Part shown: positions 26,933 through 35,537 of the stretch, in pieces
How positions within the stretch are numbered: the stretch's first letter is position 1
Layout of the letters: every line of letters starts with the position of its first letter
Assembly (NCBI GenBank): GCA_963792365.1
Contig: CAWBVW010000001.1
Location: 186,001-250,000, forward strand
Direction of reading: 5' to 3'
From: JAOUGY01 sp963792365
GTDB lineage: Bacteria; Actinomycetota; Acidimicrobiia; Spongiisociales; ZC4RG35
DNA: 64,000 nucleotides
The notes under the pieces: generated by a model
Database searches by the model: none
What the model was told of the DNA's origin: nothing
The model's input: the letters and a program-made list of their open reading frames with translations, nothing else
Program-made: the position numbers and the translations under genes

Positions 26933-27850
26933 ATGACGTCACCCCCAACCAGCGATGATTCTCGCCGCGTCCTCCCAAGGCACTTCCTGTATGGCCTTCT
27001 GATGGGCGCAGCGGATTCGGTCCCCGGGGTCAGCGGCGGGACGGTGGCCTTCATCGTGGGCATCTACGACCGCCTCATTGCGTCGATCGGTGAAGCCTTC
27101 CATGCGATTCTCGCGGTCGTTCGACTCGATGGACGAAGTGCCCGAAGTCGGCTCCGGGCCATCGAGTGGTCGCTCGTACTGCCGTTGGGGGCGGGCATCG
27201 CCACCGCACTCGTGATTGCGGCCGGGGTGGTCCTCACGCTCCTCGAGCGCTTTCCCGAGGGAGCGCGAGCCTTGTTTCTCGGCATGGTCGCTGCCTCCGT
27301 TGCGGTCCCATGGAAGAGAATCCTCCAGCACACCCGCGCAACATGGTTCATCGCCGCTCTCGGCATGATCGCCGCATTCGTGTTCACGGGCTTTCCGCCC
27401 GGAACGATCGCAGACCCATCCCCGCTTCAGATCCTGGGCGCTGCCATGGTGGCGATCTGCGCCATGATCCTCCCTGGGGTCAGCGGAGCATTCCTGCTCC
27501 TGGTGCTCGGCATGTACGAGCCGACCCTCGACGCGGTCCACAACAGGGATCTGGGCTATGTCGCAATCTTCGGCGCCGGGGCGGTGCTGGGCCTGGGCAG
27601 CTTCTCACTGGTTCTGGGGGCGGCCCTGCGCCGGTATCACGACGAGACCATGGCCCTTCTCGTCGGGCTCATGATCGGATCGCTCAGGGCGTTGTGGCCC
27701 TGGCAGACCGACGACCGGGGGCTTCTGGCCCCATCGGGAGCCGGATCTGCAGTCGCAGTGATCGCAATCGCCATCGCCGGTTTCACGGCGGTCTTCGTCC
27801 TCGAACGCTGGGGCGTCCGGCATCCGGCCTCATCCGCGGTCGAACGCTAA
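26933..27850 (+). CDS. DUF368 polytopic membrane protein (possible undecaprenyl-phosphate translocase)
   Basis: A 305-residue membrane protein with about eight hydrophobic segments. The two halves each carry a PGVSG motif: SVPGVSGGTVAFIVGIYDRL near residue 30 and ILPGVSGAFLLLVLGMYEPT near residue 180. This is the DUF368 hallmark and suggests inverted-repeat topology. Some DUF368 proteins have been reported to recycle the lipid carrier undecaprenyl phosphate across the membrane; applying that here is inference. It is divergent from guaB1, with 85 bp between the starts. ATG 26933 is chosen at the first motif-compatible position. Confidence 0.88.
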   Translation: MTSPPTSDDSRRVLPRHFLYGLLMGAADSVPGVSGGTVAFIVGIYDRLIASIGEAFHAILAVVRLDGRSARSRLRAIEWSLVLPLGAGIATALVIAAGVVLTLLERFPEGARALFLGMVAASVAVPWKRILQHTRATWFIAALGMIAAFVFTGFPPGTIADPSPLQILGAAMVAICAMILPGVSGAFLLLVLGMYEPTLDAVHNRDLGYVAIFGAGAVLGLGSFSLVLGAALRRYHDETMALLVGLMIGSLRALWPWQTDDRGLLAPSGAGSAVAVIAIAIAGFTAVFVLERWGVRHPASSAVER

Positions 27851-27935
27851 AGCGCCCCCGCGGCGCGCCGACTGGCAGGCCGGGTGGACTCGTAATCCCC
27901 GAGCACCGGAACCTCGACGTTGCAGGAGTGGCGGA

Positions 27936-29081
27936 ATGACAGTGCAGGCCCTTTTCATCGACGACGACCCGCGGGTCCTCGCAGAGTTCCAGCACCTGGT
28001 CTCGAAGGGCAATACCGGGATCGATGCCACCATTGCCACCTCGCCGGAGGAGGGCCTGACTGCTCTCCGGGCGGGCGGCTACGAGGTGATCGTGGCCGGC
28101 GCCACTGCCCCAACGGACCGCACCGTCGGCGTGTTGCGTGAAGCGGCCTCGAACCATCCCGGCGTCGCCCGTCTGCTCGTGACATCCGATCGGAACGCAT
28201 CGAAGAGCGGGCTCGCAGAACAGTACCTGTGGAGGCCTTTCGACGCCGAGAAGCTGCGAATCGCAGTGCTCGCAGCCACCCATCTCCGCGGGCGTGTCAC
28301 ACCCGAACGCCTTGCGGAGCTGGTCAACGGCTCGACCAAACTCCCGACCCTCCCCAACGTCTACATCTCGATCCAGGAAGAGCTCCGGTCGGAGGATCCT
28401 TCTCTGGCCCGAGTGGGAGACCTCATCAAGCACGATCCCGCAACATCCGTGAAGGTGCTGCAGATCGTCAACTCCGCCATGTTCGGCCTCCGCAACGAAG
28501 TGGGTGACGTCTCTCAGGCCACCGCCCTCCTCGGCATGAACACCGTCACGTCGCTCGTTCTGGCCGTGGGCGTGTTCCAGCAGGCTCAGGGCCTCGACAG
28601 CAAGCTGGTCGAGCGCCTGTGGCAGGAGTCCATGAAGGTGTCGGCAATCGCCCGGAGAGTGGCCCTTTCAGAACGTCTGGCCCGTCCGGCGGTCGAAGCC
28701 AGCCAGCTGGCCGGACTCCTCCACGACATCGGTGATCTGGTTCTCTTCCAGAATTGGCGCGACGACTACCTGGCAATCGATCCCGATGATCGGATCGCCG
28801 ACGAGCGCCGGCGGTTCGGAGCGACGCACGCCGATCTCGGTGGATATCTCTGCGCACTGTGGGATCTACCGAGTGAGGTCATTCGGGCAGTCGCCAATCA
28901 CCATTGTCCATCGGCGACCGGTACCAATCATGTGACGCCGACGACGGTCGTGCACGGTTCCCGGGCCCTCGTCGATGCGGGTTTGGACCCCGCCGGGGCG
29001 GCATTCGATCTCGAGCACCTCGAAGCCGTTGGAGCTACGTCCCGCATCGACCATTGGGCCGCCGCAGCCCGAGAATCCTGA
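27936..29081 (+). CDS. HDOD-domain signalling protein with degenerate receiver domain
   Basis: A 381-residue protein. Residues 1-115 look like a response-regulator receiver with the acidic pair in LFIDDDP. Where the phosphoacceptor aspartate should be, the sequence reads EVIVAGATAP, and the conserved lysine is arginine (LWRPF). So it is probably not phosphorylated. Residues about 125-330 form an HDOD domain (KLPTLPNVY, DPATSVKVLQIVNSAMFG, LLHDIGDLVLF), a catalytically altered HD fold used in signalling scaffolds. GGAG lies just before the ATG. The partner proteins are unknown. Confidence 0.87.
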   Translation: MTVQALFIDDDPRVLAEFQHLVSKGNTGIDATIATSPEEGLTALRAGGYEVIVAGATAPTDRTVGVLREAASNHPGVARLLVTSDRNASKSGLAEQYLWRPFDAEKLRIAVLAATHLRGRVTPERLAELVNGSTKLPTLPNVYISIQEELRSEDPSLARVGDLIKHDPATSVKVLQIVNSAMFGLRNEVGDVSQATALLGMNTVTSLVLAVGVFQQAQGLDSKLVERLWQESMKVSAIARRVALSERLARPAVEASQLAGLLHDIGDLVLFQNWRDDYLAIDPDDRIADERRRFGATHADLGGYLCALWDLPSEVIRAVANHHCPSATGTNHVTPTTVVHGSRALVDAGLDPAGAAFDLEHLEAVGATSRIDHWAAAARES

Positions 29082-29123
29082 GGAGCCCGCCGGAGTCGAG
29101 CCCAACGCCACCGCAGGCTGTGG

Positions 29124-29142
29124 GGACATCACCGTGATGTCC
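29124..29142. promoter_or_regulatory. Perfect 19-bp palindrome upstream of the LLM oxidoreductase gene
   Basis: GGACATCAC and GTGATGTCC flank a single central C (29124-29142). The site lies 38 bp before the GTG start of the oxidoreductase and 42 bp after the HDOD gene stop. Size and symmetry suit a dimeric repressor operator (TetR or GntR type), but no regulator gene is adjacent. A weak terminator hairpin for the upstream gene is the alternative. Confidence 0.45.
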
Positions 29143-29180
29143 ACCATGAGATACTCACCGCACGCCAGCCGTGAGGAAAC

Positions 29181-30206
29181 GTGAAACTCGGATTGATGAC
29201 GGGATATTGGGGTGCCGGGCCGCCAACCGGTGTCGAAGAGTCCATACGAACGGCCGAGGACCTCGGGTTCGATTCGGTGTGGACCGCAGAGGCCTACGGC
29301 TCAGACGCCCTGACTCCGCTGGCGTGGTGGGGCTCGAAAACCTCACGGATCAAGCTGGGGACGGCGATAGCCCAGATGTCGGCCCGTGCGCCGACCGCCA
29401 CTGCAATGGCGGCGATGACGATGGACCATTTGACCGGCGGACGATTCGTCCTCGGAATCGGAGCCTCAGGACCGCAGGTGGTCGAAGGCTGGTACGGCCA
29501 ACCCTATCCGCGGCCCCTTGCCCGCACTCGGGAGTACGTCGAGATCCTCCGGCGGGTCATTGCCCGTGAGGATCCGGTGGCGTTCGACGGCGCCCACTAT
29601 TCGCTCCCGTCCGCCGGTGGCACCGGTCTCGGCAAACCGCTGAAGTCGACGATTCATCCCCTGAGGACCGACCTCCCGATCTACCTGGCGGCCGAGGGCC
29701 CGAAGAACGTGGCCTTGTCGGCCGAGATCTGTGACGGATGGCTCCCATTCTGGTTCTCACCGAAGTCGGATGGGTTCTATCGAGACGCCCTTGCCGAAGG
29801 ATTCGCACGACCCGGGTCCAGGCACACACTGGACACCTTCGAGGTGGCATGCCCCGTTCCCGTGGTCATCCATGACGACCCCGAAAGGGCGGCCGATGTC
29901 ATCCGACCCACGCTTGCGCTCTATGTCGGCGGGATGGGGGCGAAAGGAGCGAACTTCCACTACGACGTGATCGCGCGCATGGGATACGAGGATGAGGCGG
30001 CGAGGATCCAAGAGCTGTACCTGACCGGAGAGAAGGACCAGGCGATCGCCTCGATTCCTCTCGGAATGGTGGAGGACGTCGCCCTGGTGGGGCCGATCGG
30101 CAAGGTGAGGGAGGAACTCCCCAAGTGGAAGGACACCGTCATCACGACCATGCTCATCGCGGGTCCTCCGCCCCTGCTCGAGGCGATGGCCACCCTCGTG
30201 GGTTGA
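29181..30206 (+). CDS. LLM-class (F420-dependent type) oxidoreductase
   Basis: A 341-residue luciferase-like monooxygenase superfamily protein with the expected TIM-barrel phrases: AEDLGFDSVWTAEAYGSDALTPLAW, KLGTAIAQMSARAPTATAM, GRFVLGIGASGPQVVEGWYG and PIYLAAEGPKNVALSAEICDGWLP. Close actinobacterial relatives generally use coenzyme F420 rather than FMN. The cofactor and substrate cannot be read directly. It starts at GTG 29181 after GAGG. A 19-bp palindrome lies upstream, and an MFS exporter gene follows 59 bp downstream on the same strand, so the two may be coregulated. Confidence 0.9.
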   Translation: MKLGLMTGYWGAGPPTGVEESIRTAEDLGFDSVWTAEAYGSDALTPLAWWGSKTSRIKLGTAIAQMSARAPTATAMAAMTMDHLTGGRFVLGIGASGPQVVEGWYGQPYPRPLARTREYVEILRRVIAREDPVAFDGAHYSLPSAGGTGLGKPLKSTIHPLRTDLPIYLAAEGPKNVALSAEICDGWLPFWFSPKSDGFYRDALAEGFARPGSRHTLDTFEVACPVPVVIHDDPERAADVIRPTLALYVGGMGAKGANFHYDVIARMGYEDEAARIQELYLTGEKDQAIASIPLGMVEDVALVGPIGKVREELPKWKDTVITTMLIAGPPPLLEAMATLVG

Positions 30207-30265
30207 CCACGCACGGTCGATCGGGTGTCGGCACCCAACTCACCGATGGGGGCTAGCCTGCATCG

Positions 30266-31732
30266 GTGCAGTCGACGCAAGCATCCGCCGGCCCACCTCC
30301 CGGCGTGGACTACGAGAAGAAGTGGCTGGTCATGTCGGCTGTGGGAACGGGCGTCATTCTCGCCACGATCGATGGATCGATCGTCAACGTTGCCCTGCCA
30401 ACCATTCGTGTGCAGCTCTCGACGACCCTTCCCGTCGTGCAGTGGGTGTCCGTGGCGTACCTCCTCACCCTCGCCTCGCTCACACTCGGGGTGGGCCGAT
30501 GGGGAGACATTGCGGGCAAGAAGCGGATCTATACGACCGGGTTCATGGTGTTCACGGTTGCCTCCGTGCTGTGTGGCCTCGCTCCAAGCATCGGTTTGCT
30601 GATCGCCTTCAGGGTCATCCAGGCGCTGGGTGCGGTCATGATCCTGTCTCTGGGAGCCGCCATCCTCACTGAGGCCTTCCCCCCTCAGGAGAGAGGAAAG
30701 GCACTCGGGCTGATCGGTACCTTCGTCTCGATCGGGATCATCACCGGGCCGGTGGTCGGAGGCTTGCTCATCTCCGTGTTCGACTGGCGGGCGATCTTCT
30801 TCGTGAACATCCCGGTCGGGATCGTTGGCACCATCCTCGCCATGCGATTCGTGCCGTCGACCCCGCCACCGGGTGCCCGCACGTTCGATGTCCTCGGCGC
30901 CGTGACCATGAGCGCGGCGCTGCTCTTCATCGCCCTGGGAGTCACGTCGGGTCAAGAACTCGGATACGGGTCGCCGGTGGTGTTGGGCCTGGTGGCGGGC
31001 GGACTCGGATTGGCGGTTGTGTTCGTGACCATCGAGCGACGTGTGTCCGTCCCGATGGTCGATCTCGAACTCCTCCGCAATCCACTCCTCACGGTGAGCA
31101 TCATCAGTGGATTCCTGGTGTTCATCTCGGTCTCGGCAACGTTCTTCCTCGTGCCCTTCTACCTCGAAGGTGTCCTCGGCTACGACACCCGGCGGACCGG
31201 CCTAGCGCTCGGTATCGCCCCGCTGGTTCTGGGGATGGTCTCACCGCTGGCCGGGTCGTGGTCGGACCGCGTCGGAGTCAGGCGGATCACACTCACCGGC
31301 CTCGTCGTGCTCATGTCGTCCTTCCTGGCCTTCCTCACCCTGACCGAAGACTCCACCCTCGCCCACTTCGCACTGGTGGCAATCCCCATGGGTTTGGGGA
31401 TCGGCATGTTCCAGTCACCGAACAACTCGGCGATCATGGGCTCGGTCCCCCGTGAGTACGGAGGGGTGGCAGGAGGTGTGCTGACCTTGACGAGGCTGCT
31501 CGGTCAGGTCAGCGGAATCGCATTGCTCGGGTCGCTTTGGGCGGCACGGGTCACGACGAGGGCGGCCGCTGCCGGCGATGCTCCACGTGACGCCGCTTCG
31601 GCCGATGGGGTGCTGCAGGTGGCCGGTCTCCACGACACGGCTCTCGCCATGGTGGCTCTCACCGCCACCGCCATCGTGATCGGATGGTGGGGCATGCGGC
31701 GCGAGCGAGATCTGTCGGTTCCCGCCGGCTGA
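30266..31732 (+). CDS. MFS transporter of the DHA2 (EmrB/QacA) drug-export family
   Basis: A 488-residue membrane protein with about 14 hydrophobic segments, the number typical of DHA2 exporters. Segment 1 carries the family motif TIDGSIVNVALPTI, followed by motif A (LGVGRWGDIAGKKRIYT) and motif C-like GLIGTFVSIGIITGPVVGG. These pumps use the proton gradient to expel hydrophobic compounds, but the actual substrate is unknown. It starts at GTG 30266 and stops three bases before the convergent FAD oxidoreductase gene ends. Confidence 0.93.
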   Translation: MQSTQASAGPPPGVDYEKKWLVMSAVGTGVILATIDGSIVNVALPTIRVQLSTTLPVVQWVSVAYLLTLASLTLGVGRWGDIAGKKRIYTTGFMVFTVASVLCGLAPSIGLLIAFRVIQALGAVMILSLGAAILTEAFPPQERGKALGLIGTFVSIGIITGPVVGGLLISVFDWRAIFFVNIPVGIVGTILAMRFVPSTPPPGARTFDVLGAVTMSAALLFIALGVTSGQELGYGSPVVLGLVAGGLGLAVVFVTIERRVSVPMVDLELLRNPLLTVSIISGFLVFISVSATFFLVPFYLEGVLGYDTRRTGLALGIAPLVLGMVSPLAGSWSDRVGVRRITLTGLVVLMSSFLAFLTLTEDSTLAHFALVAIPMGLGIGMFQSPNNSAIMGSVPREYGGVAGGVLTLTRLLGQVSGIALLGSLWAARVTTRAAAAGDAPRDAASADGVLQVAGLHDTALAMVALTATAIVIGWWGMRRERDLSVPAG

Positions 31733-31735
31733 CGC

Positions 31736-32974
31736 CTAGGCCAACACGTTCTTGGCGTCCACCCCGATCGGGGTGCGATCGATATCGAACAGCGACGCCG
31801 GGGCCCGTGTGTCGAAGGGCAGCGTCGATCCGCCCAGCGCCTGAGCCAGCATCGACCCGATGGCCGGGGCCAGTTTGAAGCCGTGGCCGCTGAATCCGTT
31901 GGCGAGCCAGAACCCATCCACCCCGCTCGGCCCCACCACAGGGTGCACATCCTGTCGATTGATCGTGTAGAGGCCGGCGATCCCCGGAACCGTGCCGCGT
32001 GGGAGCAGCCCAGGCAAACGATGCTGAATTCGGGTCAGCACATCGTCGCGGAACGAGACGTGGGGAGTCCGCAGATAGGAGTCGGGATCTTCGACGGTCT
32101 CGCGCTCGTCCTCTTCCCGAACCGACCCCACCCACACCGTTCCGGTCCGGGAATCAGGACGGGCGTACACACCAGATGCCATGTCGATCACGATCGGAAT
32201 CGGTGCCGAGTCCTGGGGCCACGGGTGGTGGATCGTCTGGATCCGCGTCGGCGTGAACGTCCAACGATGATCGACGCCGGCCATCGCGTTGATCTGGTTG
32301 CACCAAGGCCCGGCGGCGTTGATGACGACGTCCGCACCGAGCTGCGAGCCGTCGGCCAACTGGACTCCCACGACGCGGCCGGCGGACCTGACCACGTCAC
32401 AGACCGCAGCCCCGAAACGAATCTCAGCACCCAACGCGGCCGATCGGTCGAGAAGGTCGCGCAGCGCCTGTGTCGGATCGACGTGCCCGCCGTGATCCTC
32501 GAACAGGAAGACCTCACCGGGCCTGCACTCGTGCTCTGCGGCGAGATCGACCGGTGCCACGCAACGATCGACCCCTGGGTGACGGCGCTCGAGGTCCGCC
32601 GCGCCGAGAGCAAGGGCGGACGCGCCGGCGGCCAGCAGGCGGCTCACCTCCCGTTCGATGTCGGTGCGCTCGCGATCTGCGATCCAGAGCACGCCAGTCT
32701 CTTCGAATCGTGCGTACGGATGCTCTACTTCGAGATATGCAGCCCAGTTCCGATAGGCCTCCACTCCGTCGACGGCCACCTCGACCACCTCGGGGTCCGA
32801 GTAGCGAGTTCTGCAGATCGATGACGACGCGCCCGTCGACCCTTCACCGGGACCGGCTGCCTTGTCGACCACCACCACCCGACCGGTCCCATGCCTGGCG
32901 CATTCGTAGGCGATTGCCGCTCCGATGATGCCACCGCCGACGATCACCACGGCGGCGGCGGCGCCGCCTGTCAT
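31736..32974 (-). CDS. FAD-dependent oxidoreductase of the DAO (sarcosine oxidase-like) family
   Basis: A 412-residue flavoenzyme. The N-terminal dinucleotide-binding motif is VVIVGGGIIGAAIAYECARHG. FLFEDHGGHVDPTQALRDLL and the C-terminal GLYTINRQDVHPVVGP, FWLANGFSGHGFKLAPAIG fit sarcosine/dimethylglycine oxidase beta-type amine oxidases. It oxidises an amine or amino acid; which one is not clear. Its ATG overlaps the stop of the upstream NYN gene as ATGA (32971-32974), so the two are translationally coupled. ATG 32974 is preferred over ATG 33013, which would lie further inside that gene. Confidence 0.88.
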   Translation of the reverse strand: MTGGAAAAVVIVGGGIIGAAIAYECARHGTGRVVVVDKAAGPGEGSTGASSSICRTRYSDPEVVEVAVDGVEAYRNWAAYLEVEHPYARFEETGVLWIADRERTDIEREVSRLLAAGASALALGAADLERRHPGVDRCVAPVDLAAEHECRPGEVFLFEDHGGHVDPTQALRDLLDRSAALGAEIRFGAAVCDVVRSAGRVVGVQLADGSQLGADVVINAAGPWCNQINAMAGVDHRWTFTPTRIQTIHHPWPQDSAPIPIVIDMASGVYARPDSRTGTVWVGSVREEDERETVEDPDSYLRTPHVSFRDDVLTRIQHRLPGLLPRGTVPGIAGLYTINRQDVHPVVGPSGVDGFWLANGFSGHGFKLAPAIGSMLAQALGGSTLPFDTRAPASLFDIDRTPIGVDAKNVLA

Positions 32975-33984
32975 GGGATCGAAACGACGTAGTCGTTGGC
33001 CTCTTCGTTCCACTCGAGCTCGACGAGTCCTCGGGTCTGAGCGGCCTTCACGAACTGAAGGAATCCCCCGTACCCGAACCGCTTCTCAGAGAAATCTGGC
33101 TGCTTCTTGCGGACCTGGTTCTTCAGACCGGAGAGATAGGGGCCCCCGTTCGGTCCTTTCAGGCCCTTCACGACGTCCGCAAGCTGTACGAATGCCTGGT
33201 GCTCCTCGGGGTTCGAGGCCAGCTCGACCACCGGGTCGCCCTTCGCCGGGCCCTCGGCCAGCGCCAGCACGTTCCTCGACTCGAGATGACGGAGCAGCTC
33301 CCCAAATGCGCGGAAACCGTACTCGGCCTCGGTGAAGGTGGGGTCTTTCCTGATGAGCGCACGCTTGAGCGACGATGCAAGCACGGCGTCGCCGCCGGAC
33401 CGCTGTAGCCCGGTGACGGTGGTCGTGATCAAACGCTCGAGATCCTCGACACCCTGCTCGCTCCCCGCATCGTCTGGCACCTGGTCGCCGCCGTTGGGAC
33501 GCTCCACACCTTCAAGGCTGTCGTAGAACAAGAACTCGTCACACGCCGGCGGGAGCAGCGCAGAGGTCGATGCTCTGACTCCGACTCCGATCACACGCTT
33601 GTTCAGCTCGCGCAGCTTGTGAACGAGCGGAGTGAAATCCGAGTCACCGGTCCCGATGACAAAGGTGGTGATGTAGTCGCGCTCCAAGGCCAGTTCGATC
33701 GCATCGACGGCCAACTTGATGTCAGCGGCGTTCTTGCGAACGGCACCCATCCGCTGCGGGATCTCGATCAATTCCACGTGATTGCGCGTGAGCATGCGCC
33801 GGTCCTCGTCGAACATCCCCCAGTCGGCATACGCCTTTCTCGAGACCACCCGGCCGCGCTCGGCGAGTGCATCGGCAATTGGTTTGAGGTCGAAGGCCGC
33901 CCCGTTCAGGGCGTCACGGGCACCGATCGCCAGGTTCTCGTAGTCGAGATATAGAGCGATTCGTTCGTCGTCAGGAGTACTCAC
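32971..33984 (-). CDS. NYN-domain putative ribonuclease with C-terminal OST-HTH/LOTUS domains
   Basis: A 337-residue protein. Residues about 5-160 form a PIN-like NYN nuclease domain with the acidic motifs IALYLDYENLAIG, ADIKLAVDAIE and VIGTGDSDFTPLVHKLREL. Two winged-helix OST-HTH/LOTUS-like modules follow (LITTTVTGLQRSGGDAVLAS and QLADVVKGLKGPNGGPYLSG), each ending in a YGFRAFGELL or YGGFLQFVKA phrase. The domain pair is known for RNA binding and cleavage. GTG 33984 is used because sequence before it is not protein-like. It is coupled to an FAD oxidoreductase gene, an odd pairing. Confidence 0.9.
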   Translation of the reverse strand: MSTPDDERIALYLDYENLAIGARDALNGAAFDLKPIADALAERGRVVSRKAYADWGMFDEDRRMLTRNHVELIEIPQRMGAVRKNAADIKLAVDAIELALERDYITTFVIGTGDSDFTPLVHKLRELNKRVIGVGVRASTSALLPPACDEFLFYDSLEGVERPNGGDQVPDDAGSEQGVEDLERLITTTVTGLQRSGGDAVLASSLKRALIRKDPTFTEAEYGFRAFGELLRHLESRNVLALAEGPAKGDPVVELASNPEEHQAFVQLADVVKGLKGPNGGPYLSGLKNQVRKKQPDFSEKRFGYGGFLQFVKAAQTRGLVELEWNEEANDYVVSIP

Positions 33985-34096
33985 TCTGCCGAGGCTACAC
34001 CCCTGCGCCGTTGTATCCGCGGTCACGCAGGGGCGTCTTACTGATGAGTAGAAGGGGCTCGGGGCCTATTGAGTGGGAAGCGGAGAGAACCGATCC

Positions 34097-35032
34097 ATGT
34101 TGGAGATGCGAGCGAGTGGGCGAATCTTGATGGCGACGCTCCCGGGCGCAGCCGTGTACGCCACGCACCGGTACCGCCAAACGGTGCGAGAGCTCGACGC
34201 GCTTCCCGTCCGCCCTCCCCCGCTGCCAGGTGTCATCCGATCGCTGAGCAGCCACTGGGGTCGCATCAGCTATCGCCTGATCGAGCGCCCGGAGTCCCCG
34301 CACCCTCCGATGGTGCTGGTGCACGGCTGGGGTCGGACCGCCGACTCCGCCTGGTGGCCGGTCATGCTCGACGGCGAACGCACGATCCTCGCCATCGACC
34401 TCCCCGGTCACGGCCGTTCGATCCTCGATCGCCCGTTCACGTTCTCACTGGCCGCAGAGTCGATCGAGGCCGCCATCGCCGACGCCGGTCTCGAGCGACC
34501 CCTGCTGGCCGGGCACTCGATGGGAGGCCCGGTTTGCCTGACCGCCATTCTGTGGGCGGGAGCCGACGCATTCGCAGGATTCGTGGCCTTCGCCACCTCG
34601 GCCTTCTGGGTGAGACCGCGCCAGAGCGTCATGGTGGCATCGGCGCCCTACGTGCTGGGTGCGCGCTCCCCCGTCACGATTCGGAATCACACAACAGAGA
34701 TCAAGCGTGACCCGGACAGCTCGGCACGCATCACGTGGGAGTATGCAGTGCGGCCCAGCCGGACCGTTCTGATCGAATCTGCGCTGGAACTCCGCCGCTT
34801 CGACGCGAGACGCTGGCGGCACCTGGAACGCCCACCGACCACATGGGTCATCACCTCCGAAGACGGAATCATCGATCGAGGCGCCCAGCAGGCGTCGGCG
34901 CGCCTCTTCGCCGATCATTGGGTCGAGCTCTCATCGGAGCACTCGGTGGTGATCGAACGACCACTTCAGGTTCGCCGCATACTCGAGGCGGTCGCCGCTC
35001 GACCCGACCGTCCCGCTCTGGTGGCCGTGTAG
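34097..35032 (+). CDS. Alpha/beta hydrolase
   Basis: A 311-residue alpha/beta-hydrolase-fold protein. The oxyanion region is MVLVHGWGRTADSAWW, the strand 4 motif is AIDLPGHGRS, and the nucleophile is Ser141 in LAGHSMGG. The late acid lies around TWVITSEDGIID, and a histidine follows in SSEHSVVIERP. An N-terminal hydrophobic stretch (LMATLPGAAVYA) may anchor it to the membrane. The substrate is unknown; esters or lipids are plausible. ATG 34097 has GGAGAG about ten bases upstream and is favoured over GTG 34073. Confidence 0.88.
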   Translation: MLEMRASGRILMATLPGAAVYATHRYRQTVRELDALPVRPPPLPGVIRSLSSHWGRISYRLIERPESPHPPMVLVHGWGRTADSAWWPVMLDGERTILAIDLPGHGRSILDRPFTFSLAAESIEAAIADAGLERPLLAGHSMGGPVCLTAILWAGADAFAGFVAFATSAFWVRPRQSVMVASAPYVLGARSPVTIRNHTTEIKRDPDSSARITWEYAVRPSRTVLIESALELRRFDARRWRHLERPPTTWVITSEDGIIDRGAQQASARLFADHWVELSSEHSVVIERPLQVRRILEAVAARPDRPALVAV

Positions 35033-35097
35033 CGCCTGATCGGCTCGGGGATCGACGCTCCGGGGGCCGACGATCCTCAGATCCGAGACCGATGGCC

Positions 35098-35313
35098 TCA
35101 ACTGGCCAGGGCGTCGACCTGTTGGAACTCGGGAGAGGGATCGAGATCGACCAGCGGTGAATCACAGCTACGGAGGTCGAGGACCAGGGCCGGGGAGACC
35201 TGCTGCATCGTCACCTCGAGAGCGTGCGACGAACAGAAGTGGGCGCCGCGGATGATCACCATCGACGGTCGCATGCATCGTCCACATTCGAAAGTCACAC
35301 CATTGTGATTCAT
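35098..35313 (-). CDS. Small putative zinc-binding protein
   Basis: A 71-residue frame whose N-terminal half has a CX2C-X13-CX2H arrangement (Cys10, Cys13, Cys27, His30) around FECGRCMRPSMVI and HFCSSH, like a treble-clef zinc finger. The C-terminal half is acidic and unremarkable. The only nearby purine-rich site sits too close to the ATG, and no family is recognised. The rest of the gap, 35314-35537 before pckA, holds no gene I can support. Confidence 0.4.
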   Translation of the reverse strand: MNHNGVTFECGRCMRPSMVIIRGAHFCSSHALEVTMQQVSPALVLDLRSCDSPLVDLDPSPEFQQVDALAS

Positions 35314-35537
35314 ACCTCAGGTATCGGCCGCCCCGCGATCCCATTGAGTGGTTTTCGCGAGTTTCTCGACGGGCGATGAGTGTCCGATCAGCTCGGTCTC
35401 GAGCGGCCCCGAGCCGGCCGGAGCCATCGGGGATTTCGGCCCCACCGTCTCGACGTTATCTTCCTTATGCTTGCGACGATGCTGCCGGACCGCCAACGGC
35501 TTGGCCAAACGGACGTAGCCATCGAGGAGACAACGCC

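Noticed and set aside
35317..35508. 63-residue minus-strand frame upstream of pckA
   Set aside because: No ribosome-binding site, basic low-complexity N-terminus and no family; it overlaps the pckA leader.
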